A stretch of 64,000 nt of DNA from DATNPX01 sp036702975 (GTDB lineage: Bacteria; Cyanobacteriota; Vampirovibrionia; Obscuribacterales; Obscuribacteraceae), in contig DATNPX010000059.1 of NCBI GenBank assembly GCA_036702975.1, positions 248,001 to 312,000 on the forward strand, given 5' to 3'. Positions 26,744-34,677 of the stretch are shown here, piece by piece (position 1 is the stretch's first letter; each line of letters starts with the position of its first letter). The notes beneath the pieces were generated by a model, which worked only from the letters and a program-made list of their open reading frames with translations, searched no databases and was not told the DNA's origin. A program made the position numbers and the translations under genes.

Positions 26744-28588
26744 ATGCAAGAAAAAAGCAACTGGTCCAAATCCCGCATGCTAAGGCATACAGCCCTTGGC
26801 ACTGCTGTCAGTATCGCGCTGCAATTGACTTGCAGCTATGCGATCGCCTATGCCGACACGAACAGTGATGGTGTCGACGACTCCAGACTAGCTTCTGCTA
26901 GTGGAGTTGGACTCAATGCTCCGTCGTTACCAAAAGTCGATGAAACAAGGCAAGACATTGCTAGCGCAACGACAATTCACAAAGACATCGACGCCGCGAG
27001 CAAACTTGCAACAGTCGTGACTCCAGCAGCTCAAGAGTCGCCGGCGGAGACAACTTCAGTTGTTGATCCAAACGCAACGAGAAACGGAAACATGTCACTT
27101 GCCGCAGCCGCCGGTTTGGCACCTGCGAGCACTACAACTACAACGACCACCACGACTAGCACAACTTCAACCAGCACCTCGGGTAACACCTCAATTACTG
27201 CCCCATCATCACTCTTATCTGGTGTTGTCGTCACCGAAACTGATGATCCGATGGAGCGCGTCAACCGCGACTTGATCATCAAAATGTTCGAACTGGAAAG
27301 GCTCAACACTTATTTCCGCATCGAATCCACAAAACAGAGCAAGTGGAGAAAATGGCGCACGCTGATCTCTGAAGAGACAGCCGCCATCAGCGTAGCCGCC
27401 GGTACGCTCATCGCTATCGAGCAGTCTCTGCGTTCGTTGCACACAGGCTACAAATTCCACGTACTTAAGCTCGGTCCAACTTTGGTCTTTGCCAAATACT
27501 TCAGACCGCCAGGCAACATTGTGTTGGAGCACGCATACGTTACAGCTCTTCCCGGCGTATGGTTTGCAGTCTTCCAAGAGTGCTTCGAACTCGGCCAGAA
27601 CTACTTCTCCGACTGGAAAGCAAGACAGAAAGGTTTCGACCCAACCACGACTCGCTTGAAAGCGAAGGAGATACAGGATCAGATCGATGCACTCCTCGCA
27701 CAACGTGATGGTCTGGTTGCGGCCTCGACAGCTAGCGCTCCAGAAAAGGAACTTCTCTCGGCAGAGGGCAAAGTTCTTCACGATATGCGCGACATAACCG
27801 TTCAGGAATACAAGAACTACTATGTAGGTGCACGTAAGATTCGTTGCTACCAAAATATGTTCTACCTGGCAGACATCGCTGAAAAGGTCACTGGCGTGAT
27901 GTCGTTGCAAGCCGGTTTGGAAGCAGTTCGCCGAAACAAGATCAAGTTCAACGAAGCCTTCGGTACGCTTCAAGCGACTTCTGCATTCCTCGTTATCTTG
28001 ACACCGATCATGGCTAAGTTGTACAGCAACTGGCGCGGTAAAGGTGCTCAACGCACTGTCGACGAGACCATCCACGCCAATGCTGCTGTCACCGCTGAGA
28101 CTTTCGATGCCGACCGCAAGCACTTGCAAGACCTCTACCTGGCTAACGGTGCCAGCCGTGGTCAGACGATGCTCAATAATTTGATCGCTCGCGACGCTGT
28201 CTACCGCATGGAGAACGAAAACTTCTATGCCTTGCAAGCGATGGCTGCCCGTGAAAAGAGGGATGAGCATCAAGCGTTCATCAACGCTCTTAAGATTCGC
28301 TCAGTCGCCTTCGTCGGTAAAATGGCATACGCAGTTAACGTCGGTTTCATCTTGGGAGACGGCAGACAGACCGCTCCCAGAAAGATCACCGAGTTGATCG
28401 TGGCAGGTACCATTCCTTACGAAGTCGTACTTGATGCATCGATCTACGACAAGGCTCACACCGCTATCAAAGGCTACAAGTACGAAAACCAGCTTCGCTC
28501 GAAAAACGAGCTTCCCGGACAGATCTATCGCGCCAGACTGGAGCGTATGGACCAAGCCCAGGGCGTTCTTGCTCCGAAGAAGCTATAG
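26744..28588 (+). CDS. Large secreted or membrane-associated protein of unknown function
   Basis: 614 residues from ATG 26744 (AAAGAGA ~7 nt upstream); an in-frame TTG at 26669 would add a non-signal leader. N-terminus MQEKSNWSKSRMLRHTALGT plus a hydrophobic stretch ending AIAYADTNSDG is a signal peptide. Residues ~125-165 are a Thr/Ser-rich linker (TTTTTTTTSTTSTSTSG). The remaining ~430 residues are mostly helical, with hydrophobic stretches TAAISVAAGTLIAIEQSL and ATSAFLVILTPIMAKLY and a coiled-coil-like KAKEIQDQIDALLAQRDG. No family recognised. The 3' half uses rather uniform GGT/GCT/CGC-type codons, which may mean strong expression. Confidence 0.7.
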   Translation: MQEKSNWSKSRMLRHTALGTAVSIALQLTCSYAIAYADTNSDGVDDSRLASASGVGLNAPSLPKVDETRQDIASATTIHKDIDAASKLATVVTPAAQESPAETTSVVDPNATRNGNMSLAAAAGLAPASTTTTTTTTTSTTSTSTSGNTSITAPSSLLSGVVVTETDDPMERVNRDLIIKMFELERLNTYFRIESTKQSKWRKWRTLISEETAAISVAAGTLIAIEQSLRSLHTGYKFHVLKLGPTLVFAKYFRPPGNIVLEHAYVTALPGVWFAVFQECFELGQNYFSDWKARQKGFDPTTTRLKAKEIQDQIDALLAQRDGLVAASTASAPEKELLSAEGKVLHDMRDITVQEYKNYYVGARKIRCYQNMFYLADIAEKVTGVMSLQAGLEAVRRNKIKFNEAFGTLQATSAFLVILTPIMAKLYSNWRGKGAQRTVDETIHANAAVTAETFDADRKHLQDLYLANGASRGQTMLNNLIARDAVYRMENENFYALQAMAAREKRDEHQAFINALKIRSVAFVGKMAYAVNVGFILGDGRQTAPRKITELIVAGTIPYEVVLDASIYDKAHTAIKGYKYENQLRSKNELPGQIYRARLERMDQAQGVLAPKKL

Positions 28589-28670
28589 TTGACTTGAAGC
28601 CAGGCTTCGGGATGCTAGCAAAATCTATACTGGTATAAAGTCTGCCACCATACAACAGGCAATCTTGCCT

Positions 28671-28691
28671 TCACAGCTCCCCAAGCTGTGA
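28671..28691. promoter_or_regulatory. Inverted repeat upstream of HTH regulator
   Basis: TCACAGCT (28671-28678) / AGCTGTGA (28684-28691), perfect 8-bp arms around a 5-nt spacer, 57 nt before the regulator's ATG. It could be an autoregulatory operator; alternatively the terminator of the preceding gene, though no T-run follows. Confidence 0.4.
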
Positions 28692-28747
28692 TAGTCTGAA
28701 AGCGTTCGAGAGCTGCTCGGCTGTATCAGACAGGTAATATACTGAAG

Positions 28748-29620
28748 ATGGCGCTTGCAAGAGAGAAATTACCCGTGAACGAGAGCGCAGCGCGACGCGA
28801 AGAGCTGAAGAATTTTCTTCGCAATCGTCGTGCCAGGCTTTCGCCGGTTGATTTTGGATTCAAAGATGGGACGAGAAGACGCACTCCAGGCTTACGACGA
28901 GACGAAGTAGCTCAGCTTGCTAATATCGGGACGACCACCTACACATTTCTGGAGCAAGGGCGAGACATACACGTTTCAACTGACATTCTCGAGAAATTAG
29001 CAGAGGTGCTTCGTCTCAATGAGCAAGAGAAACGGCATCTTTTCAGACTGGCAGCCGGGGAACTGCCACCTGAAAATCCGCCCAGCGAACATCCGGCACC
29101 CGCACTCGAGGAGTTTTTGAAAAACCTCGGCACTTGTCCGGCGATCATCCTGAACAACCGATTCGACATAATAGCCACAAATGAAGCTGGGGCTATTATC
29201 TTCGGTCACAGGCCCACATCGGGGTCGATAGAAGAGAATAGTATGTGGCGGATGTTCAACAATCCGACCAGGAAGTCGTTCTATGAAAACTGGGATGATT
29301 GCGCGAAGGCTTATGTCTCCTATTTCCGTTGGAATTACGGTAAGTACATAGGCGACCAGAGGCTGGCCGAATTCGTGCAGGCCCTGGAAGAATCTAGCGA
29401 GGAGTTCCGCCAGATTTGGGATGACTACGAGGTATTTGACGCCAGCAAGCTCGAGACGCCACTGCATATCAACCATCCGAAGCTTGGTCGCATCACAGGG
29501 CACTACGTTCTATTAGCACCATTTGGCTATCCCAATTTCACCGTGTGTGCCTTGACCCCAGACCCTAGCACTGACACGGCTGAAAAGATTGAACGTTTCT
29601 TGAAAGAGAATAGACCCTGA
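28748..29620 (+). CDS. XRE-family regulator with MmyB-like ligand-binding domain
   Basis: 290 residues. DNA-binding transcriptional regulator. Residues ~15-95 hold the helix-turn-helix region typical of this group: LKNFLRNRRARLSPVDFGF, RRRTPGLRRDEVAQLANIG and TTYTFLEQGRDIHVSTDILE. The rest matches the MmyB-like C-terminal domain: CPAIILNNRFDIIATNEAG, a MWRMFNNP motif, LAEFVQALEESSEEFRQIWDDYEV, and HPKLGRITGHYVLLAPFG. Such regulators usually control an adjacent reductase or dehydrogenase, but none is adjacent here. ATG 28748 fits; an inverted repeat lies upstream. Confidence 0.9.
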   Translation: MALAREKLPVNESAARREELKNFLRNRRARLSPVDFGFKDGTRRRTPGLRRDEVAQLANIGTTTYTFLEQGRDIHVSTDILEKLAEVLRLNEQEKRHLFRLAAGELPPENPPSEHPAPALEEFLKNLGTCPAIILNNRFDIIATNEAGAIIFGHRPTSGSIEENSMWRMFNNPTRKSFYENWDDCAKAYVSYFRWNYGKYIGDQRLAEFVQALEESSEEFRQIWDDYEVFDASKLETPLHINHPKLGRITGHYVLLAPFGYPNFTVCALTPDPSTDTAEKIERFLKENRP

Positions 29621-29644
29621 CCGTCACCAGAGCCAGACAGGGTC

Positions 29645-30172
29645 TTAACCGACTTGCTGCCTGACTTTTTTAGAGACGTTCGGAAAGGCAAGTTGCTGCG
29701 CTCGCCGTTGCGGACCGATTCGCAATAAGGTTGTATGCGCGCGGTAGGCAACGTAAGGGTTTTCGTCCTCCGTTAGAAGTTCCAGGGCTTCTGTCGGACA
29801 GTTATGATTCTCGGCGATTGAATACCGGACATCCGGGTTTGAATCATGCGTCAGCGCAAATATTATGTGAGTCGGTGTGTTGAGATTTTCTGCAACAGCC
29901 GCTCGCACCTCCGCTGCCGGATGATAAGACAAACGCTCAAGCGTAGTAGCCAGGGCGTTCGGGTGCTCGGCAATGCGCTCAGCGACCAATCGCTGCGCAC
30001 CACGAGATTGAGTCTCCAACTCGTCGCCTGATGTAAGAGGGTTTGTCACCATTCCCCAGACATCTTGCCTCCCCTCGAGCACGCGCTCATATTCACAGCT
30101 GCGGCAGGTCTCCTTGCGTCTATCCTGGCTTTGAGATTCGTTATCAGAGTCTCTTTGAGGTTTATTGTCCAT
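29645..30172 (-). CDS. LRV (leucine-rich repeat variant) protein
   Basis: 175 residues. The N-terminal ~60 residues are polar with a CRSC pair. Three consecutive LRV-type repeats of ~26 residues follow: AERIAEHPNALATTLERLSY, RAAVAENLNTPTHIIFALTHDSNPDV without the last few residues counted, and RYSIAENHNCPTEALELLTE. A conserved cap, DENPYVAYRAHTTLLRI, ends the solenoid. GAGGG lies 8 nt before ATG 30172. The repeats and cap closely match those of the divergent gene at 30444-31052, so the two are paralogues. LRV solenoids are assumed to bind proteins; no partner is known. Confidence 0.7.
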   Translation of the reverse strand: MDNKPQRDSDNESQSQDRRKETCRSCEYERVLEGRQDVWGMVTNPLTSGDELETQSRGAQRLVAERIAEHPNALATTLERLSYHPAAEVRAAVAENLNTPTHIIFALTHDSNPDVRYSIAENHNCPTEALELLTEDENPYVAYRAHTTLLRIGPQRRAQQLAFPNVSKKVRQQVG

Positions 30173-30443
30173 AGTCTGAGCCCTCTAGCAGCGCCCCCAA
30201 CGAGAGTACAAGGTTCGCACCCCAGCGACCTTGTAAGACCAGTATCCCTCTTGAAAACCCGACATTTTCCGAGATCCAGTGCCGAAATCGCTTGATACAC
30301 AAGCACTTACGGACGAAAACCGAAATTGATGGAGAAAACTATACAACTTTATAGGGTTTCCTAGAGCAGGTCCAAAAATATTTCGAGAATAATGAGATGG
30401 GAAGACTTTGTTTGGATAGGGAGGCTCGGGCTGGAACATCGCG
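30173..30443. other. Divergent promoter region of the two LRV genes
   Basis: 271 bp between the divergent LRV genes. AT-rich near 30320-30365 (for example AAACTATACAACTTTATAGGG). GGGAGG and GGAACAT lie before ATG 30444. No further gene seen. Confidence 0.4.
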
Positions 30444-31052
30444 ATGGGCACTGATACCACGAAGTCGAGACAATCACCGGAAAAGCGTGATGATCCCGAC
30501 TTCTACGATATACAGAAGATTTCGAGTTACTTTTCCAGATTGGGTGTGAAGGAGGCGTTAATGTCTTTGCTATTGAAGGGTCTGGATGACGATCAAACGA
30601 AGATCGAGTCGACCGCAGCGGAACGTGAACGAAAACTGGCTTTGCAGGCTGAGGCCGCTCGTATTCGCTGGCTGTTGGCGGTAAATCCAAACACACCAGC
30701 TCCGGTGCTCGAACATCTCTCGCGCGATAACCATCCACCTGTGCTAGAACGGATCGGCGAAAACCCGCGTGCTCACGTCACTACACTGATTAAGCTATCC
30801 ATGCATAGTAATCCGCAAGTACGCGCAGCTGTAGCTGAGAACACAAATCTCTCTCTGAAAACGGTCTGGCGTCTCTGCCGGGACGAAAGCGCTGACGTAC
30901 GCTTGCGGTTGGCTGAATCCTACACCGTACCGATCGCAGTCTTGCGGGTTTTGTCGGAAGACGAAAATCCCTACGTCGCAGACCGAGCACAAACCACGAT
31001 GAAGCGAATCCTCGAAGAAGTCTCCTGTAAGCGGGCTACAGACTTCAGATAG
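30444..31052 (+). CDS. LRV (leucine-rich repeat variant) protein, paralogue
   Basis: 202 residues, no signal peptide. A polar N-terminal ~65 residues precede four LRV-type repeats: RWLLAVNPNTPAPVLEHLSR, LERIGENPRAHVTTLIKLSM, RAAVAENTNLSLKTVWRLCR and RLRLAESYTVPIAVLRVLSE. The same cap as in the neighbour follows, DENPYVADRAQTTMKRI. The divergent arrangement with 29645-30172 points to duplication by inversion. ATG 30444 has GGA 8 nt upstream. Function unknown. Confidence 0.7.
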   Translation: MGTDTTKSRQSPEKRDDPDFYDIQKISSYFSRLGVKEALMSLLLKGLDDDQTKIESTAAERERKLALQAEAARIRWLLAVNPNTPAPVLEHLSRDNHPPVLERIGENPRAHVTTLIKLSMHSNPQVRAAVAENTNLSLKTVWRLCRDESADVRLRLAESYTVPIAVLRVLSEDENPYVADRAQTTMKRILEEVSCKRATDFR

Positions 31053-31059
31053 ACTAGGC

Positions 31060-31261
31060 AACTACTTTTGCCAGGCGAGTTCAGCAAGCTTCTGACGGTG
31101 TTAACGTTGCGCGTCGTTCCGGTCTTTGCTGCGGGAATCTTCAATTTCGGGCTGCCCATGCCGTCTGGGCAGTATATATAAATTTCCTGACGACCCAGCG
31201 CTATTCGTTCATTAACCTTGCCAGAGACTTTGTCCAGAGCATCGCTCAGACTATCGGCAAT
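31060..31261 (-). pseudogene. DUF1697 family remnant (C-terminal fragment)
   Basis: The minus strand between two genes reads ADSLSDALDKVSGKVNERIA, then LGRQEIYIYCPDGMGSPKLK, then TGTTRNVNTVRSLLN. This matches the C-terminal signature of DUF1697 proteins (typically ERFALRGREVYLYYPDGMGR-SKL then TTRNWNTVTKLL). The N-terminal half is absent: the frame is closed by a stop just upstream at the end of the neighbouring membrane-protein gene. The conserved Trp is Val and the segment between the two motifs is short. No start codon with a ribosome-binding site exists. A decayed, 5'-truncated gene. Family assignment is from memory of the motif. Confidence 0.6.
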
Positions 31262-31952
31262 CTATTCCCTCCACCTCGCCGAGATCCTCGAGGCTAGGCT
31301 CTTTTACGAGACTGAGCACTTCAGCAAGCTTGTGCTGCACAACTGAAGTGCAGCCAAGAGACAACAGCAGCCCACTCGAGACCAGCGCGGCCCGCAGATA
31401 TTCATACTGGCCAAGTTCGGTGAACATTGTCGTCAACAACATCAGTCCCACCGCTGACGGAGCGCAGATACCGAACGAAATCAGATACTCAAATGCTTTA
31501 GATAGTTGCTCAGGCTCTGGCAGCCGGTTGTTAATGTACCTTCTCAAGGACGTGAAAATCATGCTGTACCATGCGACCGAAAGCAAAATCATAACGCCCA
31601 CAGAGGTTACTATCGCGAGCGGCATCGCTGTCCCTTGATAGTTCAGCATCATACAACTGCCAATCAGCAAAAAATAGTTGAGCGGGTGCGCGCCAAGAAA
31701 CATACTTAGAAGCCAGGCACGGCGCGGCAGAACTTGGCTGACCGGGTCGAGCTTTTTCATAGCAAATTCGATCCGGTAAAGAACAAACATCCAATATGCC
31801 CAAGCAACGGTCTCAGCAATATTAAATGGCAACGAGGTGGCGTAGGAGCAAGGCACCATGATAGAGGGCAGAATAACAACCAGCCCCCAGGCGGGAGTCA
31901 TATAACGCTTTGCCAGCCTCATTTTTGAGGCTATAGTAACATCGTAAACCAT
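31251..31952 (-). CDS. Multi-pass membrane protein of unknown function
   Basis: 233 residues from ATG 31952, which has GAGG 8 nt upstream; an in-frame start at 31994 lacks one. Six or so hydrophobic segments are visible, among them PAWGLVVILPSIMVPCSY, AYWMFVLYRIEF, NYFLLIGSCMMLNY, PLAIVTSVGVMILLSVAWY, FGICAPSAVGLMLLTTMF and RAALVSSGLLLSLGCTS. No family recognised. Its last codons border the DUF1697 remnant. A promoter candidate lies far upstream at 32172-32199. Confidence 0.65.
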   Translation of the reverse strand: MVYDVTIASKMRLAKRYMTPAWGLVVILPSIMVPCSYATSLPFNIAETVAWAYWMFVLYRIEFAMKKLDPVSQVLPRRAWLLSMFLGAHPLNYFLLIGSCMMLNYQGTAMPLAIVTSVGVMILLSVAWYSMIFTSLRRYINNRLPEPEQLSKAFEYLISFGICAPSAVGLMLLTTMFTELGQYEYLRAALVSSGLLLSLGCTSVVQHKLAEVLSLVKEPSLEDLGEVEGIDCR

Positions 31953-32261
31953 GATTGAATCCTCGCAAGTATCAGCGACCAAATGTGCTACCAATGAAAT
32001 TGAAGCTTCTCAGCCTCGCTAGTCGACTCACCATATGCATTGAACACCGTTCCAAAGTTGAATCGGCGACAGGCAAGTCAACACGCCGGTCGCAGGAAGT
32101 CCAACGCAACCGCTCTGAAGCCGCGTGAACAGCCGCATAGACCGACATGGTTACTACCCGCGCCAAGCACGATTATGTACTTTAAAACACATGCATCAAT
32201 TCGGAATTTTGCAACCGCCTGCGGATTGCCTCACTGAAAGCGGCGGAACGTCATGATAGGG
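31953..32261 (-). other. Intergenic region with promoter candidate for membrane protein
   Basis: 309 bp. On the minus strand TTGATG (32199-32194), a 16-nt spacer and CATAAT (32177-32172) form a promoter candidate, leaving a leader of about 210 nt before ATG 31952. A 64-codon frame in the leader looks random and has no ribosome-binding site. Nothing else was recognised. Confidence 0.4.
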
Positions 32262-33110
32262 CTAGACGTAGCTTCTGATACGGCCGCGAAGCAGGCGATT
32301 AATCTCCGCTTGAATCTCGCCCTGAACAAACTTCGTTTGTTTCTTCGCCAGCTCTTCAAGTGCATCGCGGTCTTTTGTCGTCTTGTACGAGACCGGCTTG
32401 GCGACGCTCATATACCATTGCACCGGAAACGAGGCGAAATTCAACGGGAACGGAAGCCAGGGGAAGAATGGTGTCACAGGCAGTGCCGGCAGTCCGACCA
32501 GCTTCTTCAAACAGTCGGCCGTCAGTATGTTCGGAATTGCTTCATCGCAGCCAACTGTGGCTAGCGGATAGATCTGAACACCTTCCTCAATTGCCGGCAG
32601 AAGACGAGTCCAATCAAACTCTCTTACGCGATAGCGTTCAGAAAACGGCTTGCTAGCGGCGGCTATGCCTTCCGGAAAAATAGCCACCAATTCACCAGCA
32701 TTGAGCAGACTCTTCAAATTTTCAGATGACCAAGGGACAAAACCCAGTTTGATGGCCGCAGATCTGATCGCCTCGTCGTCTACCCAATCCATGTCAGCAA
32801 CGATATTCAAACGTCGAGGCGTCTTACGGCGCATTAAAGCGTACATCAACATCATAGCCGGCCACGGCACAAGACCAGATGTATTCCCAACTATCAGAGC
32901 CGGTCCTTGCTTGGGCAGACGCTCTAGGCTTGCCACCTGCACGCGCCACCATTCTTCGAAGAGAAACGACAACAGCGGCTCTGCTTGTGCAATCTGGCGG
33001 ATGTCGTATCCAAAACCAAGCTCTTTTCCATGCACAGATCTTATGTATTCGCGACGGCGGTCGGTGAATTTAGTAAGCGGAAACAGCTTAGTTAGATTCA
33101 TCTTCGGCAT
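32262..33110 (-). CDS. PlsC-like acyltransferase homologue lacking the catalytic His and Asp
   Basis: 282 residues, clearly homologous to the next gene (33088-33978). Where the paralogue has GNHSGLLPVD (His81, Asp88), this protein reads GNTSGLVPWP, so Thr77 replaces the catalytic His and Pro84 the Asp. The later motif is kept: VAIFPEGIAAASKPFSERYR, and QIYPLATVGCDEAIPNILT aligns with the paralogue's PIIPVATVGGDEIYPNF. The frame is intact and basic at both ends. It overlaps the paralogue by 23 nt (ATG 33110; ATG 33101 is an alternative). Likely a non-catalytic partner or a protein with changed chemistry; whether it still binds acyl donors cannot be seen. Confidence 0.85.
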   Translation of the reverse strand: MPKMNLTKLFPLTKFTDRRREYIRSVHGKELGFGYDIRQIAQAEPLLSFLFEEWWRVQVASLERLPKQGPALIVGNTSGLVPWPAMMLMYALMRRKTPRRLNIVADMDWVDDEAIRSAAIKLGFVPWSSENLKSLLNAGELVAIFPEGIAAASKPFSERYRVREFDWTRLLPAIEEGVQIYPLATVGCDEAIPNILTADCLKKLVGLPALPVTPFFPWLPFPLNFASFPVQWYMSVAKPVSYKTTKDRDALEELAKKQTKFVQGEIQAEINRLLRGRIRSYV

Positions 33111-33978
33111 CCCATCCGGTAAACATAGACTTTCGTTCGCGCAGCATAGCGTTCAGATCCCGCTGAATGTCGTACTGAATCTCACGAGCGATGCGCAAGC
33201 AGAGCTTTCTATCGTTTGCCTTTTCCGGCGGATAGTCGAGCTTAATCGGTGGGCGAATCTGTATCAACCACTTAACAGGCAAGGGGAAAAAGTACAGAGG
33301 AAACGGCAGCCAGGGGAAGGTAAGCAATACGGGGAAGAACGGCATGCGCAATTCACGGGCAATGCCTTTCAAATTGACAAAGTTCGGATAGATCTCGTCA
33401 CCACCGACGGTGGCAACTGGAATAATCGGAGTGCCGGTCGAGATAGCCAGTTGAACAAAGCCCGGGTGGAAGTCGATAACGCGATAGCGCTCTCTAAATG
33501 TCTTACCAACCCCTCGCAAGCCTTCAGGGTAAATGCCAACAAGCTCGTTTTTGGCGATAAGCTTTTGAGCGTTTTCAAGCGTCGCCCGCACTTGACCGGT
33601 ATCGATCATCCAGTCACGGATACCAGGCATACTGAAAAACCAATCGGTAACAAGATAACGAACGCGGCGAGCAGGTTTCAGCGTGTGCAGAAGCGGCACA
33701 GCAAGCATGCCCGCATCAACCGGCAACAGCCCTGAGTGGTTGCCGATGAAAAGAGCCGCCCCCTCAGTCGGAACGTTCTCCAAGCCACGTACTTCAACTT
33801 TGAAATAATCTTCGTAAAAGAACCGGAAAAACGGTTCCCAGCGTGCGAAGACGTCCATTTTGAAGCCAAATTCGTCTTCTTCGTCAGCGTAGCGCTTAAC
33901 GAACTCAGGGCAACGCTTTTGCAGCGCTCCAAGTGGGTCGACGAACCCTAGCGTCTTAAGATTTTGCCAATTAGCCAC
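33088..33978 (-). CDS. PlsC-like lysophospholipid acyltransferase
   Basis: 296 residues. Membrane-associated enzyme expected to transfer an acyl group to a glycerol-phosphate-type acceptor. Motif 1 is GNHSGLLPVD with His81 and Asp88, the longer-spaced variant seen in a subgroup of the family. Motif 3 region is VGIYPEGLRGVGKTFRERYR and motif 4 region TPIIPVATVGGDEIYPN. Starts at GTG 33978 (minus-strand GTGGCTAATTGG), overlapping the preceding small gene by 31 nt. In an operon: small membrane protein, this enzyme, then its degenerate paralogue. Exact acceptor unknown. Confidence 0.88.
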   Translation of the reverse strand: MANWQNLKTLGFVDPLGALQKRCPEFVKRYADEEDEFGFKMDVFARWEPFFRFFYEDYFKVEVRGLENVPTEGAALFIGNHSGLLPVDAGMLAVPLLHTLKPARRVRYLVTDWFFSMPGIRDWMIDTGQVRATLENAQKLIAKNELVGIYPEGLRGVGKTFRERYRVIDFHPGFVQLAISTGTPIIPVATVGGDEIYPNFVNLKGIARELRMPFFPVLLTFPWLPFPLYFFPLPVKWLIQIRPPIKLDYPPEKANDRKLCLRIAREIQYDIQRDLNAMLRERKSMFTGWDAEDESN

Positions 33979-34145
33979 AGTAATCCGAGTACTCCTGGAC
34001 CGAAGGAGATAAATGCAAAGAACTTTTTGATTGCCGATTTGACAAACTCGCGAAATTTAGCGCGCTTGGCTTCACGCTCTTCGTCGACTGGTAGCGTCTG
34101 ATCGGCTTCCTCGGATACTGTTTCGAACTCGTCAGCCTCAGCCAT
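33948..34145 (-). CDS. Small single-pass membrane protein
   Basis: 65 residues from ATG 34145 (GTGAGG 6 nt upstream); an earlier ATG at 34172 is inside that site's leader and less likely. An acidic N-terminal half (MAEADEFETVSEEADQT) is followed by a basic helix (EEREAKRAKFREFVKSAIKK) and a hydrophobic C-terminus (FFAFISFGPGVLGLLWLIG) ending KILRR, so it is probably a tail-anchored peptide. First gene of the acyltransferase operon. It may anchor or recruit the acyltransferases; this is only context. Confidence 0.6.
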   Translation of the reverse strand: MAEADEFETVSEEADQTLPVDEEREAKRAKFREFVKSAIKKFFAFISFGPGVLGLLWLIGKILRR

Positions 34146-34220
34146 GATGACCTCACTTCCCGCAAAACGCACTGCGTTAGGCGTTCAGTATATACAGCCG
34201 CACAAAACTGTGCATCTGCT

Positions 34221-34249
34221 TGGTAAATGCCCTTAAGAAAGATTTACCA
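34221..34249. promoter_or_regulatory. Inverted repeat upstream of ybaB-recR
   Basis: TGGTAAAT (34221-34228) and ATTTACCA (34242-34249) with a 13-nt spacer, in the divergent gap between the acyltransferase operon and ybaB. Possible operator for either direction. Confidence 0.35.
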
Positions 34250-34322
34250 GCGGCTGCTGGAGCCAAATACAGGCGGCGGCAAATGAGATAATTAGACACT
34301 CGGCAACGTGTAGGAGTAAGTT

Positions 34323-34631
34323 ATGCAGCCCGACCTGAACCAGATGATGAGACAAGCGGCGAAGATGCAGCGCGAGATGGAGCGGATTCAGGAAGAACTG
34401 AACAAGACTCCAGTGGAAGGCTCAGCAGGCGGTGGCGCAGTCAAAGTGACCTGCACTGGAGCCATCGAGTTCATCAAAATCAAACTAAGCCCTGAGGCTG
34501 TAGACCCAAATGACATTGAAACGCTGGAAGACCTCATCCTCACGGCTATCAAAGACGCCAGCCAGAAAGCCAAAGACCTGGCTCAGGGGAAAATGGGCAA
34601 ATTGCAATTGCCTCCAGGTCTTGGATTCTAA
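34323..34631 (+). CDS. ybaB: YbaB/EbfC family nucleoid-associated protein
   Basis: 102 residues. Small DNA-binding dimer that often sits beside recR. N-terminal helix MQPDLNQMMRQAAKMQREME, then the beta-rich core VEGSAGGGAVKVTCTGAIEF and IKLSPEAVDPNDIETLEDLI, with a final helix. AGGAGT lies 6 nt before ATG 34323. recR follows 47 nt downstream on the same strand, the conserved neighbourhood for this family (dnaX is not present here). Confidence 0.93.
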   Translation: MQPDLNQMMRQAAKMQREMERIQEELNKTPVEGSAGGGAVKVTCTGAIEFIKIKLSPEAVDPNDIETLEDLILTAIKDASQKAKDLAQGKMGKLQLPPGLGF

Positions 34632-34677
34632 GCGACTAAACGCATAAAAAGCGCATAAAAACTGATTTTCAGGACGA

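Noticed and set aside
27215..28273. 352-codon open frame on the minus strand
   Set aside because: It lies fully antisense to the secreted protein gene at 26744-28588, has no ribosome-binding site, and its composition is that of a reverse-frame shadow.
31972..32166. 64-codon minus-strand frame upstream of the membrane protein gene
   Set aside because: Random-looking sequence, no ribosome-binding site and no hydrophobic or motif content; treated as leader sequence.
32650..33735. 361-codon open frame on the plus strand
   Set aside because: It is antisense across two overlapping acyltransferase genes with clear motifs; its translation is unlike any protein family.
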